A DNA stretch of 56,882 bases, from NCBI GenBank assembly GCA_009841615.1, contig VXLL01000021.1:1-56882 (forward strand), given 5' to 3'. Each line of letters begins with the position of its first letter. Position 1 is the first letter of the stretch. This stretch comes from Gammaproteobacteria bacterium. GTDB taxonomy: Bacteria; Pseudomonadota; Gammaproteobacteria; Pseudomonadales; Azotimanducaceae. A model generated the notes under the pieces. The model was not told the origin of the DNA and did no database searches. It saw only the letters and a program-made list of their open reading frames with translations. Position numbers and translations under genes: made by a program. This document shows, one piece after another, positions 42,014-52,611 of the stretch.

Positions 42014-44248
42014 TTGAGCATTTTTGACCACGACTTAGACGATATAGATTTACACGAGTACACCTCAAAGGCGTACCTCGACTATTCGATGTACGTCATT
42101 AACGATCGAGCATTGCCTTTTTTGGGTGATGGTTTGAAACCAGTTCAACGACGCATCGTGTATGCGATGCGACAACTCGGACTGACGTATCAAGCAAAGT
42201 ATTCGAAAAGTGCTCGCACTGTTGGAGACGTCATTGGAAAATTCCATCCGCATGGTGAAAACGCGTGTTATGAATCGATGGTTTTGATGGCACAACCGTT
42301 CTCATTCCGATATCCGTTGGTCGACGGTCAAGGTAATTGGGGCGCACCAGACGAACCGAAGTCATTCGCGGCCCAACGGTACACGGAATCCCGCCTTACA
42401 CGAGAAGCTAGCTTGCTTTATGAAGAACTGAATCAAGGGACGGTTGAATTCGTACCAAACTTTGACGGTACCCTCGAAGAACCTGTTTGTCTACCCGCTG
42501 AATTACCATTTTTATTGTTGAATGGTAGTACTGGAATTGCGGTCGGAATGGCGACGGATGTCCTTCCACACAACCTCGGTGAAGTGGTTAACGCATGCGT
42601 TGCTATGTTGCGAAACGAAAGACTCCCGGTCAGTGAGTTGATGACGGAGTTACCTGGTCCAGATCTTCCGACCGGTGGATTGATAACGTCCAGTACCGAA
42701 GAACTGCAAAGAGTCTACGAGAGCGGTCAGGGTACGATACGCTGTCGAGCACGTTATGAACGGGAAAACGGTGACATAGTTGTCACCGAAGTCCCTTACC
42801 AAAGCTCGCCGTCGCGTATTTTGGAACAGATCGCACAACAAATGCAATCTAAAAGACTGCCGATGGTCGTTGATCTTCGGGACGAATCGGATCATGAGAA
42901 TCCGATTCGGCTTGTGATAGTTCCGAAATCGAATCGCGTGGACGTAGACCGACTGATGAGTCATCTGTTCGCAACCACAGATTTAGAACGTAGCCTTCGC
43001 ATGAACCTAAACGTCATTGGACTCGACGGTAAGCCACAGGTGTACCCGCTGAATCGACTTGTTCGGGATTGGCTTCGCTTCCGGAAAGTCACTGTACGTC
43101 GACGAATCTTACACCGAGTTGAACAGATTCAACGTCGCCTTGAGATTATTGCCGGGCTACTGATTGCACATCTGAATCTCGAGGAGGTCATTCGCATCGT
43201 GCGAGAAGAAGACCACCCCAAACCGGTTCTCATGCAAACCTTCTCGCTGTCCGACGTGCAAGCTACTGCGATACTCGATTTACGCGTTCGACAGCTGAGT
43301 CGATTGGAAGAAGAAAAACTTACCGCCGAAAAACAAGAACTGTCAGACGAACTTGCGAAGCATGAGCTTGTTTTAAATTCTACGCAGCGACTGAATACCC
43401 TAATTCGTAAAGAGTTGCAGGAAATTTCCGATAAGTTTGGAGATTCACGAAGAACCTCAATCGTTGAAGATGTTGGTCTCGCCGAATCCTACGCGGACGC
43501 TGACTTAGTTTCAAACGAACCCGTGACTGTCGTGCTGTCGCAAAAAGGGTGGGTGCGAGTTGCCCGCGGGCACGGTACCGTAGACCCAATCAGTTTGAAC
43601 TACCGTGAAGGCGACGATTATCTTAGCTCGTGTCTCGCTCGAATGAACGACTCGTGCGTCTTCTTCGATTCCGCAGGACGCGCTTATTCGTCGGCGATAA
43701 CGGCACTACCGTCAGCCAGAGGCCAAGGAGAACCTCTTACGAGTATTTTCTCATCACCTGCTGGTTCACGTTTTGTTGGTCTTGTGAGTAGTGATACATC
43801 TGAAGTGTTTGTGGCGAATTCGTATGGGGAAGGCTTTCGATTACCGGTGAGTGCGGCGTTGTCTCAAGTTAAAGGCGGTAAAGCTATGGTTGTACTTGAC
43901 GAGAGTAGGGAATTGATTGCTGCCAACCCAAGTCAAGAAGACAACATCGTGGTACTGATTACAAAGGGTGGTCGAATACTAGCACTCCAGAGTCAAGACA
44001 TTCCAGTGCGACAACGGGGTAAGGGCGTTCGTCTGATTGGAATCTCTCGTAAGGACTTGTTCAGCGAGGATGACGCATTGGAGTTTGCAGTTAGCGTAGC
44101 ACCGAACGCGAAAGTCGCGGTGAAGTCCGGTCAACGTACGATGACTCTAACAACGAAAAGAATCGAGGAATACGTTGGTAAGCGAGCCAACCTAGGCAAA
44201 CGGCTCCCACGAGGGTATGCAAAAGTTTCCTCTGTGAGACTGGTCTAA
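42014..44248 (+). CDS. parC: DNA topoisomerase IV subunit A
   Basis: The DNA cleavage and rejoining subunit of topoisomerase IV. The 744-residue protein has the winged-helix domain with catalytic Tyr123 in [10 protein letters not shown], the coiled-coil arm with the [11 protein letters not shown] region, and a C-terminal beta-propeller. The quinolone-determining region reads [10 protein letters not shown], so Asn83 stands where E. coli ParC has Ser80 and Glu82 where it has Asp79; Glu86 (E. coli Glu84) is kept. The start is a TTG 24 bp after parE. The 3' end overlaps epmB on the other strand by 4 bp. Confidence 0.98.
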   Translation: MSIFDHDLDDIDLHEYTSKAYLDYSMYVINDRALPFLGDGLKPVQRRIVYAMRQLGLTYQAKYSKSARTVGDVIGKFHPHGENACYESMVLMAQPFSFRYPLVDGQGNWGAPDEPKSFAAQRYTESRLTREASLLYEELNQGTVEFVPNFDGTLEEPVCLPAELPFLLLNGSTGIAVGMATDVLPHNLGEVVNACVAMLRNERLPVSELMTELPGPDLPTGGLITSSTEELQRVYESGQGTIRCRARYERENGDIVVTEVPYQSSPSRILEQIAQQMQSKRLPMVVDLRDESDHENPIRLVIVPKSNRVDVDRLMSHLFATTDLERSLRMNLNVIGLDGKPQVYPLNRLVRDWLRFRKVTVRRRILHRVEQIQRRLEIIAGLLIAHLNLEEVIRIVREEDHPKPVLMQTFSLSDVQATAILDLRVRQLSRLEEEKLTAEKQELSDELAKHELVLNSTQRLNTLIRKELQEISDKFGDSRRTSIVEDVGLAESYADADLVSNEPVTVVLSQKGWVRVARGHGTVDPISLNYREGDDYLSSCLARMNDSCVFFDSAGRAYSSAITALPSARGQGEPLTSIFSSPAGSRFVGLVSSDTSEVFVANSYGEGFRLPVSAALSQVKGGKAMVVLDESRELIAANPSQEDNIVVLITKGGRILALQSQDIPVRQRGKGVRLIGISRKDLFSEDDALEFAVSVAPNAKVAVKSGQRTMTLTTKRIEEYVGKRANLGKRLPRGYAKVSSVRLV

Positions 44249-45240
44249 GTCTGAATCGTTTTTGCAGGTTGGTGAGGAACCTCGCGAACTAGACGAGGAA
44301 CCAAATATCCGGGGAGTTGGGATTGGAGTTCTTTCCAAAGAGCTATTGCAGACATCTCCGGCAAGTCGAAATGATGTGCGCCGGCAACGGGATCGAATAG
44401 ATGCAGATAGTAGGGGACAACACCAATCTCAAAGACACGATGCATCAGTTTCGAGAGAATTTGTACAGAGTCGTTTACGCCCTTCAATAATACACTTTGA
44501 TTGAATACATCGATTTGCGCGTTACGAAGTCTTTCGATTGCCTGCTGGACAGAGTCGTCGACCTCATTTGGGTGATTGATATGTACCACGATCACGACCT
44601 TGAGTCTGGTTGTGGACAGAATCTTTACCAGTGCATGTGTGATTCTTTGTGGAATCATGACGGGAAACCGAGTATGAACTCTCAACATCCGAACGTGTTT
44701 TAAACGTTGTAGTTGTTGAATCAAAGTATCCAATTTCTCGTTCGATAAAGTCAAAGGATCACCACCTGACAGAATGACCTCAATGATCGAGGGATCATTC
44801 GATAGCGTGTCGAGAGTACTCTGAAAGTCGGTTAGTTGATTGGTGCTGTAGTCGAAGTGTCGTCGGAAACAATAGCGACAGTGCACCGGACAAGCTTGTG
44901 TAGCAATCACCAACACACGGTTAGGGTACTTCTTAACCAGACCCCCATTTAAAGTAAATTCGCTCTCCCTTAGAGGATCAGTTGTGTATCTTTTCGGGGA
45001 ATTCAATTCTTCTTTAGACGGTGCGACTTGAAGCAACAATGGATCATGCGGATTTCTCTTTTCCATCCGTTGGATGAACGTTCTCGGTATGTGCAACGGA
45101 AATTCAGAATCGTCGACCCAGTCGACTTGCTCATCTTGAAGCTCAAGCAAGTGTTGTAGTTCTTTAACAGAACGAACCGAGGAGCGGAGTATTGCTTGCC
45201 AATCCCCTTCATCGGTCGCGACGTTGAGTGCGTGTATCAT
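44245..45240 (-). CDS. epmB: EF-P beta-lysylation aminomutase EpmB
   Basis: A radical-SAM, PLP-dependent lysine 2,3-aminomutase that makes R-beta-lysine for EF-P modification. The 331-residue protein has the iron-sulfur motif [13 protein letters not shown] (CxxxCxxC), [23 protein letters not shown] and a GAHHFDLP block near the C-terminus. Its shortness and its position divergent from efp-epmA identify it as EpmB rather than a catabolic enzyme. The start lies 30 bp from the efp ATG, leaving a very short divergent promoter region. Confidence 0.95.
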   Translation of the reverse strand: MIHALNVATDEGDWQAILRSSVRSVKELQHLLELQDEQVDWVDDSEFPLHIPRTFIQRMEKRNPHDPLLLQVAPSKEELNSPKRYTTDPLRESEFTLNGGLVKKYPNRVLVIATQACPVHCRYCFRRHFDYSTNQLTDFQSTLDTLSNDPSIIEVILSGGDPLTLSNEKLDTLIQQLQRLKHVRMLRVHTRFPVMIPQRITHALVKILSTTRLKVVIVVHINHPNEVDDSVQQAIERLRNAQIDVFNQSVLLKGVNDSVQILSKLMHRVFEIGVVPYYLHLFDPVAGAHHFDLPEMSAIALWKELQSQLPGYLVPRLVREVPHQPAKTIQT

Positions 45241-45270
45241 TCTTCGGCGAGAAGTCGCGTAAGGAGCGTC

Positions 45271-45846
45271 ATGGCAACCTATTCTACAAACGAATTTCGC
45301 CCCGGATTAAAAGTACTATTGGAGGGAGAACCCTGTGTATTGTTAGAGGCTGAGTTCGTAAAACCAGGTAAGGGTCAGGCATTTACGCGAGCTAAATTTA
45401 AGAATCTAGTCACTGGCCGAGTTTGGGAACGCACCTTACGAAGCGGCGAGACTATGGAAGCCGCAGATGTCTCTGAATATGAGATGGAATACCTTTATAA
45501 CGATGGGTATCAATGGCACTTCATGCGCACCGACGAGTCCTTCGAACAGTTCGCAACAGATGAAAAAATAGTCGGGGATGCAAAACAGTGGATCACCGAA
45601 CAAGATCGGTGCCAAGTGACCTTGTGGAACAATGCTCCCATTTCGGTATCGCCACCAAATTTCGTGAATTTAGCGGTCAAAGAAACCGATGCCGGCGTGC
45701 GAGGAGATACCGCGCAGGGTGGTAGCAAACCAGCGATACTGACTACTGGTGCAACTGTTCGTGTACCGCTCTTTATCGAAGAGGGAGATGTACTCAGAAT
45801 CGACACTCGGACAGGACAATACGTAGGTCGTAGCAAGGAAACATGA
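45271..45846 (+). CDS. efp: Elongation factor P
   Basis: Rescues ribosomes stalled at polyproline. From ATG 45271 (AAGGAG 4-9 nt upstream) the protein is 191 residues; the frame remains open upstream to 45196, but that part has no family match. The conserved modification site [10 protein letters not shown] carries Lys34, and [15 protein letters not shown] and the GDTAQGG near the end are typical. The stop overlaps the epmA start (ATGA). Neighbouring epmA and epmB indicate that Lys34 is beta-lysylated. Confidence 0.98.
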   Translation: MATYSTNEFRPGLKVLLEGEPCVLLEAEFVKPGKGQAFTRAKFKNLVTGRVWERTLRSGETMEAADVSEYEMEYLYNDGYQWHFMRTDESFEQFATDEKIVGDAKQWITEQDRCQVTLWNNAPISVSPPNFVNLAVKETDAGVRGDTAQGGSKPAILTTGATVRVPLFIEEGDVLRIDTRTGQYVGRSKET

Positions 45847-46772
45847 GCCCTCGGTGGCAGCCATCAGCCCCGATTGAGAATCTACAACAACGCTCTGAGA
45901 TTCTTTGGACAGTCCGAGAGTTTTTTCGGCACCGAGGAATTTGTGAAGTACAAACTCCCGTCGTCGGTTCAAACACCGTTACGGACCTAAATATCGAGTC
46001 CGTGCGGTTAGCAAACGGAAACTTTTTACAGACATCTCCAGAGTATTTTCTTAAACGGTTGCTCGCCGCGGGAATGCCCTCCTGCTACCAGCTCGGACCT
46101 GTTTTTCGCGAGGGCGAAGCCGGTCAATGGCACAATCCCGAGTTCACCATGCTTGAGTGGTATCGTCTTGGATTCAGCACGTCAGAATTGCGACAAGAGC
46201 TCAAGGAATTGGTCGAGTTAGTGTTGGGTCCGAGTGACGTCATTGAATACACATTTCGCGACTTCCTGTTTAATGAATTTCATCTCGATTGTTTTGAACA
46301 ATCTGACGAAGAGCTACACAAAGTCGCTCGCGCGAAAGGCTACAGTGCCGACGATCGCCGTACAGACGTACTCGATTTTCTTTACTCATTCGCCATTTCT
46401 AGAAGTAAGGACTCTCGTTTTTTTGTAGTTGATTTCCCATCTGATTCCTGCGCGTTGGCCGAAGTACGAAAACTCGATGGAAACCTAGTTGCGGATAGAT
46501 TTGAACTGATCATTGACGGATTGGAGATCGCGAATGGCTACAACGAACTGTGCGATCCTATCGAGCTTAACCATCGGATGGAGCGTGATCAAGCTCTACG
46601 AAGTCAATTGAACCGATTACTCATCGAAAAAGATGGTCGTCTATTAGCAGCAATAGAAGCGGGCTTTCCTCAATGTTCTGGTGTCGCTGTTGGGCTGGAT
46701 CGACTAGTCGGTCTGTCTTTAGGTGCCGAGGGCATCCATCGTGTGCTTGCGTTCGCCGAACATCACATCTAA
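45843..46772 (+). CDS. epmA: EF-P--(R)-beta-lysine ligase EpmA
   Basis: Attaches beta-lysine to EF-P. A 309-residue, class II lysyl-tRNA-synthetase-like protein without the anticodon-binding domain, which separates it from LysS. Motif 2 reads [24 protein letters not shown] and motif 3 [12 protein letters not shown] near the C-terminus; ELCDP lies between them. The ATG overlaps the efp stop by 4 bp, so the two are coupled. Together with EpmB across the divergent region it forms the full known modification set for Lys34. Confidence 0.96.
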   Translation: MSPRWQPSAPIENLQQRSEILWTVREFFRHRGICEVQTPVVGSNTVTDLNIESVRLANGNFLQTSPEYFLKRLLAAGMPSCYQLGPVFREGEAGQWHNPEFTMLEWYRLGFSTSELRQELKELVELVLGPSDVIEYTFRDFLFNEFHLDCFEQSDEELHKVARAKGYSADDRRTDVLDFLYSFAISRSKDSRFFVVDFPSDSCALAEVRKLDGNLVADRFELIIDGLEIANGYNELCDPIELNHRMERDQALRSQLNRLLIEKDGRLLAAIEAGFPQCSGVAVGLDRLVGLSLGAEGIHRVLAFAEHHI

Positions 46773-46773
46773 G

Positions 46774-47492
46774 CTAGCAGACCGAGATGTGTGGTTTTTG
46801 ATCCCAAGTACGTTCGTCTAAGACTCTTCCATTACGTTTTTTAAACACACCACCCCATTGTTTGAAGAAGAAGGGTACGTTTCGCTCAACACATTGATCG
46901 CGAATATCTCGTACCCAAGAACTGCGCATCGGACGCGCACCGGGACCAGACTCTCCGCCCACGATGACCCAATCAATCTCATCCAACTGAAGTGCAGGCA
47001 ACGGACCAAGTAAGGCTCTAGTGAAAGGAACTTCACCTCGGCACTGGTTTGTTTTAGAAGATCAAGTCGGTCGATCCTTCGTCTCGATTCGATACTCGTA
47101 CCGAGCCAAATGTTTCGCGTCCACATAACTTCATCGTTTATTTCTACAACCCGAGCAGGTCGTTTTGTCAATACTTGAAAAATGTGGCGCTCGGCGAGAT
47201 TCATCGTATGGAAGACTGACTCAATAAATGAAATCGGGACTGCGTCGTGAAAAAGATCCGACATGGAGTTCACGAAAACACGACGAGGTTGCTTCCACGT
47301 TAACGGGTCTTTTATAACTGATGAATGAGTCGTGACTTTGAACCCGTTCGTGTACTTTTCAGCTCGCATTGCCTTGAGTCGCTTCGACATTCTTTCCGCG
47401 TAGCAATTTTTGCAACCATGACTAACCTTCGTGCACCCTGTTACAGGGTTCCACGTAGTGTCAGTCCACTCAATCTTTGAAATTGCTGCCAT
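46774..47492 (-). pseudogene. DUF5131 (phage Gp37/Gp68-like) gene with a one-base frameshift
   Basis: The gene reads in one frame from ATG 47492 (MAAISKIEWTDTTWNPVTGC..., Shine-Dalgarno AAGGAAA) to SLEPYL near 47010, then continues in another frame as [25 protein letters not shown] and ends near 46774 with the family's FFFKQWGG and DERTWDQ. Adding one G in the TTGGTCC (minus strand, about 47003-47009) joins the two halves perfectly. Cys20, Cys27 and Cys30 form a CX6CX2C cluster. The function of DUF5131 proteins is uncertain. Either this copy is recently inactivated or the base was lost in sequencing. It is convergent with epmA, 1 bp apart. Confidence 0.85.
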
Positions 47493-47722
47493 TGGAGTTT
47501 TCCTTCAAGACTTTGTTGTCCATTCTCACGCAAAAATTCTAGCTGTCTCAAAAATCAAACGTGGTGTTGTTTCGACGAGTTAAGCGAAATTCCGTTGTAG
47601 CGTTGGTTGAATTTAAAAGAACTTCTACAATCTAGCGAAATGGTCGACGTACAAATCTCGTTGTTCATAAACGAAGTTTGAATTGAAGACGTACAAAGCT
47701 GTCCAATTCGTCAAGCAACACT

Positions 47723-48280
47723 ATGCAATCACCTCTAATTTGGATTGACCTCGAAATGACCGGCCTGAATCCGCAGTCTGATGTGATATTGGAAATTGCC
47801 GCGGTAATCACCGATGACGATCTCAATTTCATAGGTGAGGGTGTCTCCTTGGTCATTCATCAGCCCGAAGAAGCGTTAGCCGCGATGGATGATTGGAATG
47901 TGAAGCACCACACAGAATCGGGACTCATCGACAGAGTGCGTCAGTCGGAAGTGTCTATCGAAGAGGCTGAAGCAGTGACCTATGACTTTATTTCAACATA
48001 CACCCAACCGCGCAAGTCCCCTCTCTGTGGTAACTCAATCTCACAAGATCGAAATTTTTTGCGTCGTTATATGCCTACGCTCGAAGCTCACTTTCACTAT
48101 CGCAACATTGATGTCAGTACGGTGAAAGAGCTAGCAAAACGATGGGCGCCGAAGGTTAAGCGACAATTCACGAAAGCGAATGAGCACCGAGCTCTAGAAG
48201 ACATCAAAGAGTCTATTAAAGAACTGGTTTATTACCGCGAACACTTTATTAAGGAACAGTTTCGGCTGTCAGTTGATTGA
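47723..48280 (+). CDS. orn: Oligoribonuclease
   Basis: A 3'-5' exonuclease that degrades RNA fragments of two to five nucleotides, including pGpG from cyclic-di-GMP turnover. The 185-residue protein has the DEDD exonuclease motifs: WIDLEMTGLNP (Exo I), CGNSISQDRNFLRRYMP (Exo II) and HRALEDIKESI (Exo III with His). Length and the VKELAKRW block are typical. The 3' end overlaps queG, on the other strand, by 32 bp, as in a tail-to-tail arrangement. Confidence 0.97.
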   Translation: MQSPLIWIDLEMTGLNPQSDVILEIAAVITDDDLNFIGEGVSLVIHQPEEALAAMDDWNVKHHTESGLIDRVRQSEVSIEEAEAVTYDFISTYTQPRKSPLCGNSISQDRNFLRRYMPTLEAHFHYRNIDVSTVKELAKRWAPKVKRQFTKANEHRALEDIKESIKELVYYREHFIKEQFRLSVD

Positions 48281-49310
48281 GAGCCCAAGCGATGTGTTCC
48301 TGACAAAGCGCATCCCCACTTGAAGTCATTTCCGCTTGTTTTAATTGCAAAGCACTCAACAATTCTTCCGAGTAGGGAGCGTTTCCGGCCGCGACCGCTA
48401 AGTTTCGCACCCACTGTTGGTAGTTGATACGTCGCAGTGCCATTCCCAACGTTCGTTCGCGAAACGTCTCTTCATCCCATCCTAATAAATCGACAATCTT
48501 GGCTCGATCTAGCTCGTGGCGAGGCGCGAAATCGGCAACGTCTGTCTTAGGCGCAAACCGGTTCCACGGACACACCAACTGACAATCATCACAACCGAAG
48601 ATCCGATTTCCGACTAAAGGACGAAGTTCCAAAGGAATCGAACCCTTGAATTCGATGGTGAGATACGATATACAAAGCCTCGCGTCTAGTTCTCGCGGTC
48701 CAACTATCGCCCCAGTGGGACACAACGCAATACAGGATGTGCAGGAACCACAATGATCTTTGCCGTTCGGTTTCGACACTTCAAACGGGATGTCAGTGAA
48801 TATCTCCCCGAGGAAGAAAAAGGAACCTGCATCTCGGTTCAAGATCAATGTGTTTTTTCCAACCCATCCAAGACCAGCTTTCTCTGCGATGGGTCGTTCG
48901 AGTACTGGGGCAGAATCAACGAATGCTCGATGTGTCCCTTCGGTTGCGGTAACCAGTTTCCTAGCGATTTTTGCTAGTCTTTTCCGCACAACTTTGTGAT
49001 AGTCTCGACCTAGAGCGTATCGTGAGATATAGGCTATGGAAGGATCTCGGAGTGCATCGGGAAAAGCTTCGGGCGAGTAATCCATTCGCGCGCTAATGAT
49101 TCGCACCGTTCCCGGTAGCAGTCGTTGTGGGTCAAACCGTTTCTCAAGACTCCTGCTTAGGTAGGACATCTCTCCGTGAAACCCACGTCGCAACCATTCA
49201 CGGAACTCTTTCGACGCAGCACTAAGATCCGTATCACTAAACCCTACGTCAGCAAATCCTAATTCTTGCGCCCACTCACGAACTTGTTTTGTTAATCGTG
49301 CTATGTCCAT
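48249..49310 (-). CDS. queG: Epoxyqueuosine reductase QueG
   Basis: Cobalamin-dependent reduction of epoxyqueuosine in tRNA to queuosine, the last step of the pathway. The 353-residue protein begins with a QueG N-terminal domain (ELGFADVGF, KRFDPQRLLPGTVR), then two [4Fe-4S] motifs, CGSCTSCIALCP (about 194-205) and CDDCQLVCPWN (about 243-253). The short C-terminal region beyond the clusters is the HEAT-like part. It starts 16 bp from the divergent nnr gene, an arrangement found in E. coli (yjeS next to yjeF). Confidence 0.96.
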   Translation of the reverse strand: MDIARLTKQVREWAQELGFADVGFSDTDLSAASKEFREWLRRGFHGEMSYLSRSLEKRFDPQRLLPGTVRIISARMDYSPEAFPDALRDPSIAYISRYALGRDYHKVVRKRLAKIARKLVTATEGTHRAFVDSAPVLERPIAEKAGLGWVGKNTLILNRDAGSFFFLGEIFTDIPFEVSKPNGKDHCGSCTSCIALCPTGAIVGPRELDARLCISYLTIEFKGSIPLELRPLVGNRIFGCDDCQLVCPWNRFAPKTDVADFAPRHELDRAKIVDLLGWDEETFRERTLGMALRRINYQQWVRNLAVAAGNAPYSEELLSALQLKQAEMTSSGDALCQEHIAWALNQLTAETVP

Positions 49311-49326
49311 GACCTAGAATTTGTGT

Positions 49327-50787
49327 ATGAGTCTCATTTCAAACGTTTACACTGCCGATGAGTGTCGGGAACTTGATCGTCTTGCTATTGAGAAACATGA
49401 TATACCGGGTCTCACACTCATGCAGCGCGCGGGTGCTTTTGTCTTTACGACGATTCAAGACCGCTGGCCCGATATTCGATCGTTAAGTGTTGTAGCTGGC
49501 TCGGGAAATAATGCTGGCGACGGATACGTCGTGGCGTTGCTAGCACATCAAGCTGGAATTGCGACCGAAGTGTATCAAGTTGGCGAAACGAACCGTCTAC
49601 GAGGCGACGCGTTGCTTGCCTGGCAAAAGCTCAATGAGCACGAAGTCCCCGTCGTAGACGAATTGAATGAGGCAGACGTCGTTGTTGATGCGGTATTGGG
49701 TACCGGTGCCCGTGGAACTCTTTCTCCGGACTATGAAAACGCGATTGCACATATCAATAATTTCAACGGTCCCGTCGTCGTAATCGATGTTCCCAGTGGG
49801 GTCGACGCAAGTAGCGGTGGTCTCTTGACCGAAAATCCAGTAACAGCAGACATCACTTGCATGTTCATCGGAGCTAAATTAGGGCTCTTCACGGGACCGG
49901 GCTTACGACACCGAGGAGATCTTGTTTTCACCGACCTTGGAGTACCCCCTGAAATCTATCAAGACTCATTTGGAGTGCCTCTGCTCGAGACGACGAATAA
50001 ACATAGGGTAATTCCCCCGCGAGATCCATTCGCGCATAAGTATCACTTTGGGCATGTGCTCGTTGTTGGTGGCGACCACGGTATGGGTGGCGCAGTCATC
50101 TTGGCTGCTGAAGCAGCCTTGCGTACAGGTGCTGGCTTAGTCACAGTGATTACCCGGACAGAAAATGTTCCATCGCTTTTAGCTCGACGACCCGAAGTCA
50201 TGGCAGTGGGAATCGTCGAGTCAACGGATATCAGTTCGTATCTGGCACGCGCTGATGTGCTCGCGATCGGACCAGGACTAGGTCAAAGCTCTTGGGGCGA
50301 GTTTTTGCTGAAATCAGCATTAACGCACCAGCCCGCTCATAGCATTCTTGATGCAGATGCTTTACGAATTTTGAAATCGCGGGACTGGAGAGTACCTGAA
50401 AGTTGTATTTTCACCCCGCATTCGGGCGAAGCCGCGTTCTTATGTGGAACGTCTACCGCGGATGTGCAGTCGAATCGACCGAGTTTCGTGAAAACCATAT
50501 CGCATGAGTACGGGTGTACCGTCATACTTAAAGGTCCTGGTACTTTGATTGCTTCTCAAGGTCAATTGTGTTCGGTTTCGCAATTCGTTGACGGTGCCCT
50601 AGCAACAGCAGGTAGTGGCGACGTGCTTACGGGAATCACGGCTGCTGCGTATGCGCGTTGCAAAAATCCGATCGAAGCCGCGGAAGTCGCAGTGTCTCTT
50701 CACGGAGCGGCCGGGGCGCGTGCAATACGCGAAAACCCAGGTCGATCTCTGATCGCGAGCGATTTAGTGGATGCGCTTCGTATATGA
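49327..50787 (+). CDS. nnr: Bifunctional NAD(P)HX epimerase/dehydratase
   Basis: Repairs damaged hydrated NADH and NADPH. The 486-residue protein has an N-terminal YjeF epimerase domain (GSGNNAGDGYVVALLA, about 57-72; DAVLGTGARG) and a C-terminal ADP-dependent dehydratase domain with the carbohydrate kinase-like signatures GGDHGMGGAVILA, LDADALRIL and GSGDVLTGITAA. I start at ATG 49327; the frame could begin with TTG 49321, but no ribosome site supports it. The stop overlaps the tsaE start by 4 bp. The order queG / nnr-tsaE-amiB-mutL-miaA is the common gammaproteobacterial layout. Confidence 0.95.
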   Translation: MSLISNVYTADECRELDRLAIEKHDIPGLTLMQRAGAFVFTTIQDRWPDIRSLSVVAGSGNNAGDGYVVALLAHQAGIATEVYQVGETNRLRGDALLAWQKLNEHEVPVVDELNEADVVVDAVLGTGARGTLSPDYENAIAHINNFNGPVVVIDVPSGVDASSGGLLTENPVTADITCMFIGAKLGLFTGPGLRHRGDLVFTDLGVPPEIYQDSFGVPLLETTNKHRVIPPRDPFAHKYHFGHVLVVGGDHGMGGAVILAAEAALRTGAGLVTVITRTENVPSLLARRPEVMAVGIVESTDISSYLARADVLAIGPGLGQSSWGEFLLKSALTHQPAHSILDADALRILKSRDWRVPESCIFTPHSGEAAFLCGTSTADVQSNRPSFVKTISHEYGCTVILKGPGTLIASQGQLCSVSQFVDGALATAGSGDVLTGITAAAYARCKNPIEAAEVAVSLHGAAGARAIRENPGRSLIASDLVDALRI

Positions 50788-51233
50788 CTGTAACTTTTGA
50801 AAAAAAGCGAATTTTTTCACTGCGTACTTTAGAAGACACGGAAGCACTCGGAGCACGATTAGCGACACAATTTCGTCAAGGACTCGTGTTTCTCCGTGGT
50901 CCCTTAGGGGCCGGAAAAACTACGTTGGTACGCGGTTGGTTGCGTGCGCTCGGCTTTGATGGACCGGTCAAGAGTCCCACGTTCACGCTGGTTGAACCCT
51001 ATGAAATTGATTCTGTACAAATACTGCATTTTGATCTCTTTCGTATTGCAAATCCGAGTGAAATTGAATATATTGGTATGTTGGAACACTTAGAGACGAG
51101 CCAACTGCAGTTTGTGGAATGGCCGGAACGGGGAGACAATCACCTACCGGGTCCCGATCTTGACATTCAGTTGGAATACGATGGTTCGTATCGGCAGGCT
51201 CTGATAAGTGTCGAAAATGTGAAAGAAATTTAG
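50784..51233 (+). CDS. tsaE: tRNA threonylcarbamoyladenosine biosynthesis protein TsaE
   Basis: An essential small ATPase acting with TsaD and TsaB in formation of t6A37 in ANN-reading tRNAs. From ATG 50784 it has 149 residues with Walker A in GPLGAGKTTLVRG, the conserved SPTFTLVEPYE and HFDLFRI, and the C-terminal VEWPERG. The frame stays open upstream to 50658 within nnr, but family alignment supports the ATG inside the nnr stop. amiB begins 1 nt after its stop. Confidence 0.96.
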   Translation: MTVTFEKKRIFSLRTLEDTEALGARLATQFRQGLVFLRGPLGAGKTTLVRGWLRALGFDGPVKSPTFTLVEPYEIDSVQILHFDLFRIANPSEIEYIGMLEHLETSQLQFVEWPERGDNHLPGPDLDIQLEYDGSYRQALISVENVKEI

Positions 51234-51234
51234 T

Positions 51235-52611
51235 ATGAACACCCGCTTACATGGATTGTTGATTGGTGCGTTACTTACTACCCTAGCCCTACCTCTTGCA
51301 GCAAATGAATTAATGGGGATTCGCTGGAATGAAGGTCCTAACAATACTCGAATCGTGTTGGATCTTAGTGAAACCGCAGACTATAAGTTTGGTAAATTAG
51401 ACGACCCGCCTCGAATCTACATCGACTTAAAGAACACGAAACTAGCTCGGAAGATCAGTGTGCGCGAAGTCGATAGCAGGATCTTGGAGAGGATTCGCCA
51501 TTCACCACGAGAGGGGAACAGCCATCGCGTTGTTCTTGACCTCAATGAACTTGTTGAACCCTCAGTGTTTCGCTTAGATCCCTACGCTCCCTACGGCCAT
51601 CGCCTCGTGATTGATTTACCGAGTGGGATTGGATTTGATGAAGAAGACTGTTCCACAGACACCGAGCCACATAAGGATGTCGTAATTGTGTTGGACGCCG
51701 GTCACGGAGGGGAAGATCCCGGTGCTGTTGCGATCAACAAACTTTTGGAAAAAGACGTCAATCTAGCGATCACTCGACATGCTAAAGACTATATTGAACA
51801 GCAACAGGGATTTAAAGTTGTACTCACCCGGGATGCTGACTATGAAGTGACCCTTGAGACTCGTCGAAACATTGCTTTACGCGAACGTGCACATCTGTTC
51901 GTGTCAATACATGCAGATTCGTTCAAAAATTCGCAACCGCGAGGGGGTAGTGTCTTCATTTTGGGATCCGGTAATGCAGAATCGGAGTTATCCAAGTGGT
52001 TTGAGCAAAACGCAAACCGTTCCGACTGGGTTGGTGGCGTCGCAACCTGGGTGAACTCCGAGTGCTTTGACGACCCTGAACAATACCGCTTTCTAAATAA
52101 CCTAGCTGCGGACGCAGTGATTGCAAGTTCGGTGGAGCTAGGAAAGAGTGTCTTGTATTTCATGTCGCAGGTAACACCGCTCCATCCGCGATCTCTAACT
52201 CGAGAACAGGACAACTTTCGCGTGACTGATGCCAAATACGTCGTGTTGAAGAATACACAAGTACCCGCAATATTGGTAGAGACCGGATTTCTGTCCAACG
52301 CTAAAGACGCTGAGATGTTGAGCCAACCAGGACACCAGAAATTGGTTGGACGAGCCATTGCATACGGAATCCTAACGCACTTCTGCACCAACCCACCATA
52401 CCATACGCATCTAGACGACGGTACCTATGAGTGTGAGTTGGAACAGAGCATAACTCGATATCGCGTACGCAAAGGCGACACGCTGTCTGAGATCGCGCAG
52501 ACATATAAAGTCACCATAACCTCTATTCAGCAATTAAACAATCTGGGCAGTTCAGTCAACATATTCGAAGATCAAATTCTCAACATTCCAAGTCACACCA
52601 GTAGAAATTGA
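51235..52611 (+). CDS. amiB: N-acetylmuramoyl-L-alanine amidase AmiB
   Basis: A periplasmic zinc amidase that removes stem peptides from peptidoglycan for daughter-cell separation. The 458-residue protein has a signal peptide (about 1-22, LALPLAA), an AMIN domain (about 25-130), an Amidase_3 catalytic domain (about 145-385) with zinc ligands in VLDAGHGGEDPG, LEKDVNL and SIHADSF, and a C-terminal LysM (RYRVRKGDTLSEIAQ, about 407-455). Enzymes of this type need an activator such as EnvC or NlpD; an NlpD-like one is encoded at 13124. It overlaps the mutL start by 1 bp. Confidence 0.96.
   Translation: MNTRLHGLLIGALLTTLALPLAANELMGIRWNEGPNNTRIVLDLSETADYKFGKLDDPPRIYIDLKNTKLARKISVREVDSRILERIRHSPREGNSHRVVLDLNELVEPSVFRLDPYAPYGHRLVIDLPSGIGFDEEDCSTDTEPHKDVVIVLDAGHGGEDPGAVAINKLLEKDVNLAITRHAKDYIEQQQGFKVVLTRDADYEVTLETRRNIALRERAHLFVSIHADSFKNSQPRGGSVFILGSGNAESELSKWFEQNANRSDWVGGVATWVNSECFDDPEQYRFLNNLAADAVIASSVELGKSVLYFMSQVTPLHPRSLTREQDNFRVTDAKYVVLKNTQVPAILVETGFLSNAKDAEMLSQPGHQKLVGRAIAYGILTHFCTNPPYHTHLDDGTYECELEQSITRYRVRKGDTLSEIAQTYKVTITSIQQLNNLGSSVNIFEDQILNIPSHTSRN

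Noticed and set aside
45196..45270. N-terminal extension of EF-P
   Set aside because: EF-P starts at ATG 45271 with AAGGAG; the extension overlaps epmB and has no family match.
46818..47492. The DUF5131 upstream frame as a complete 224-residue protein
   Set aside because: Its last 55 residues are out of frame with the family; the true C-terminus lies in the frame ending at 46774.
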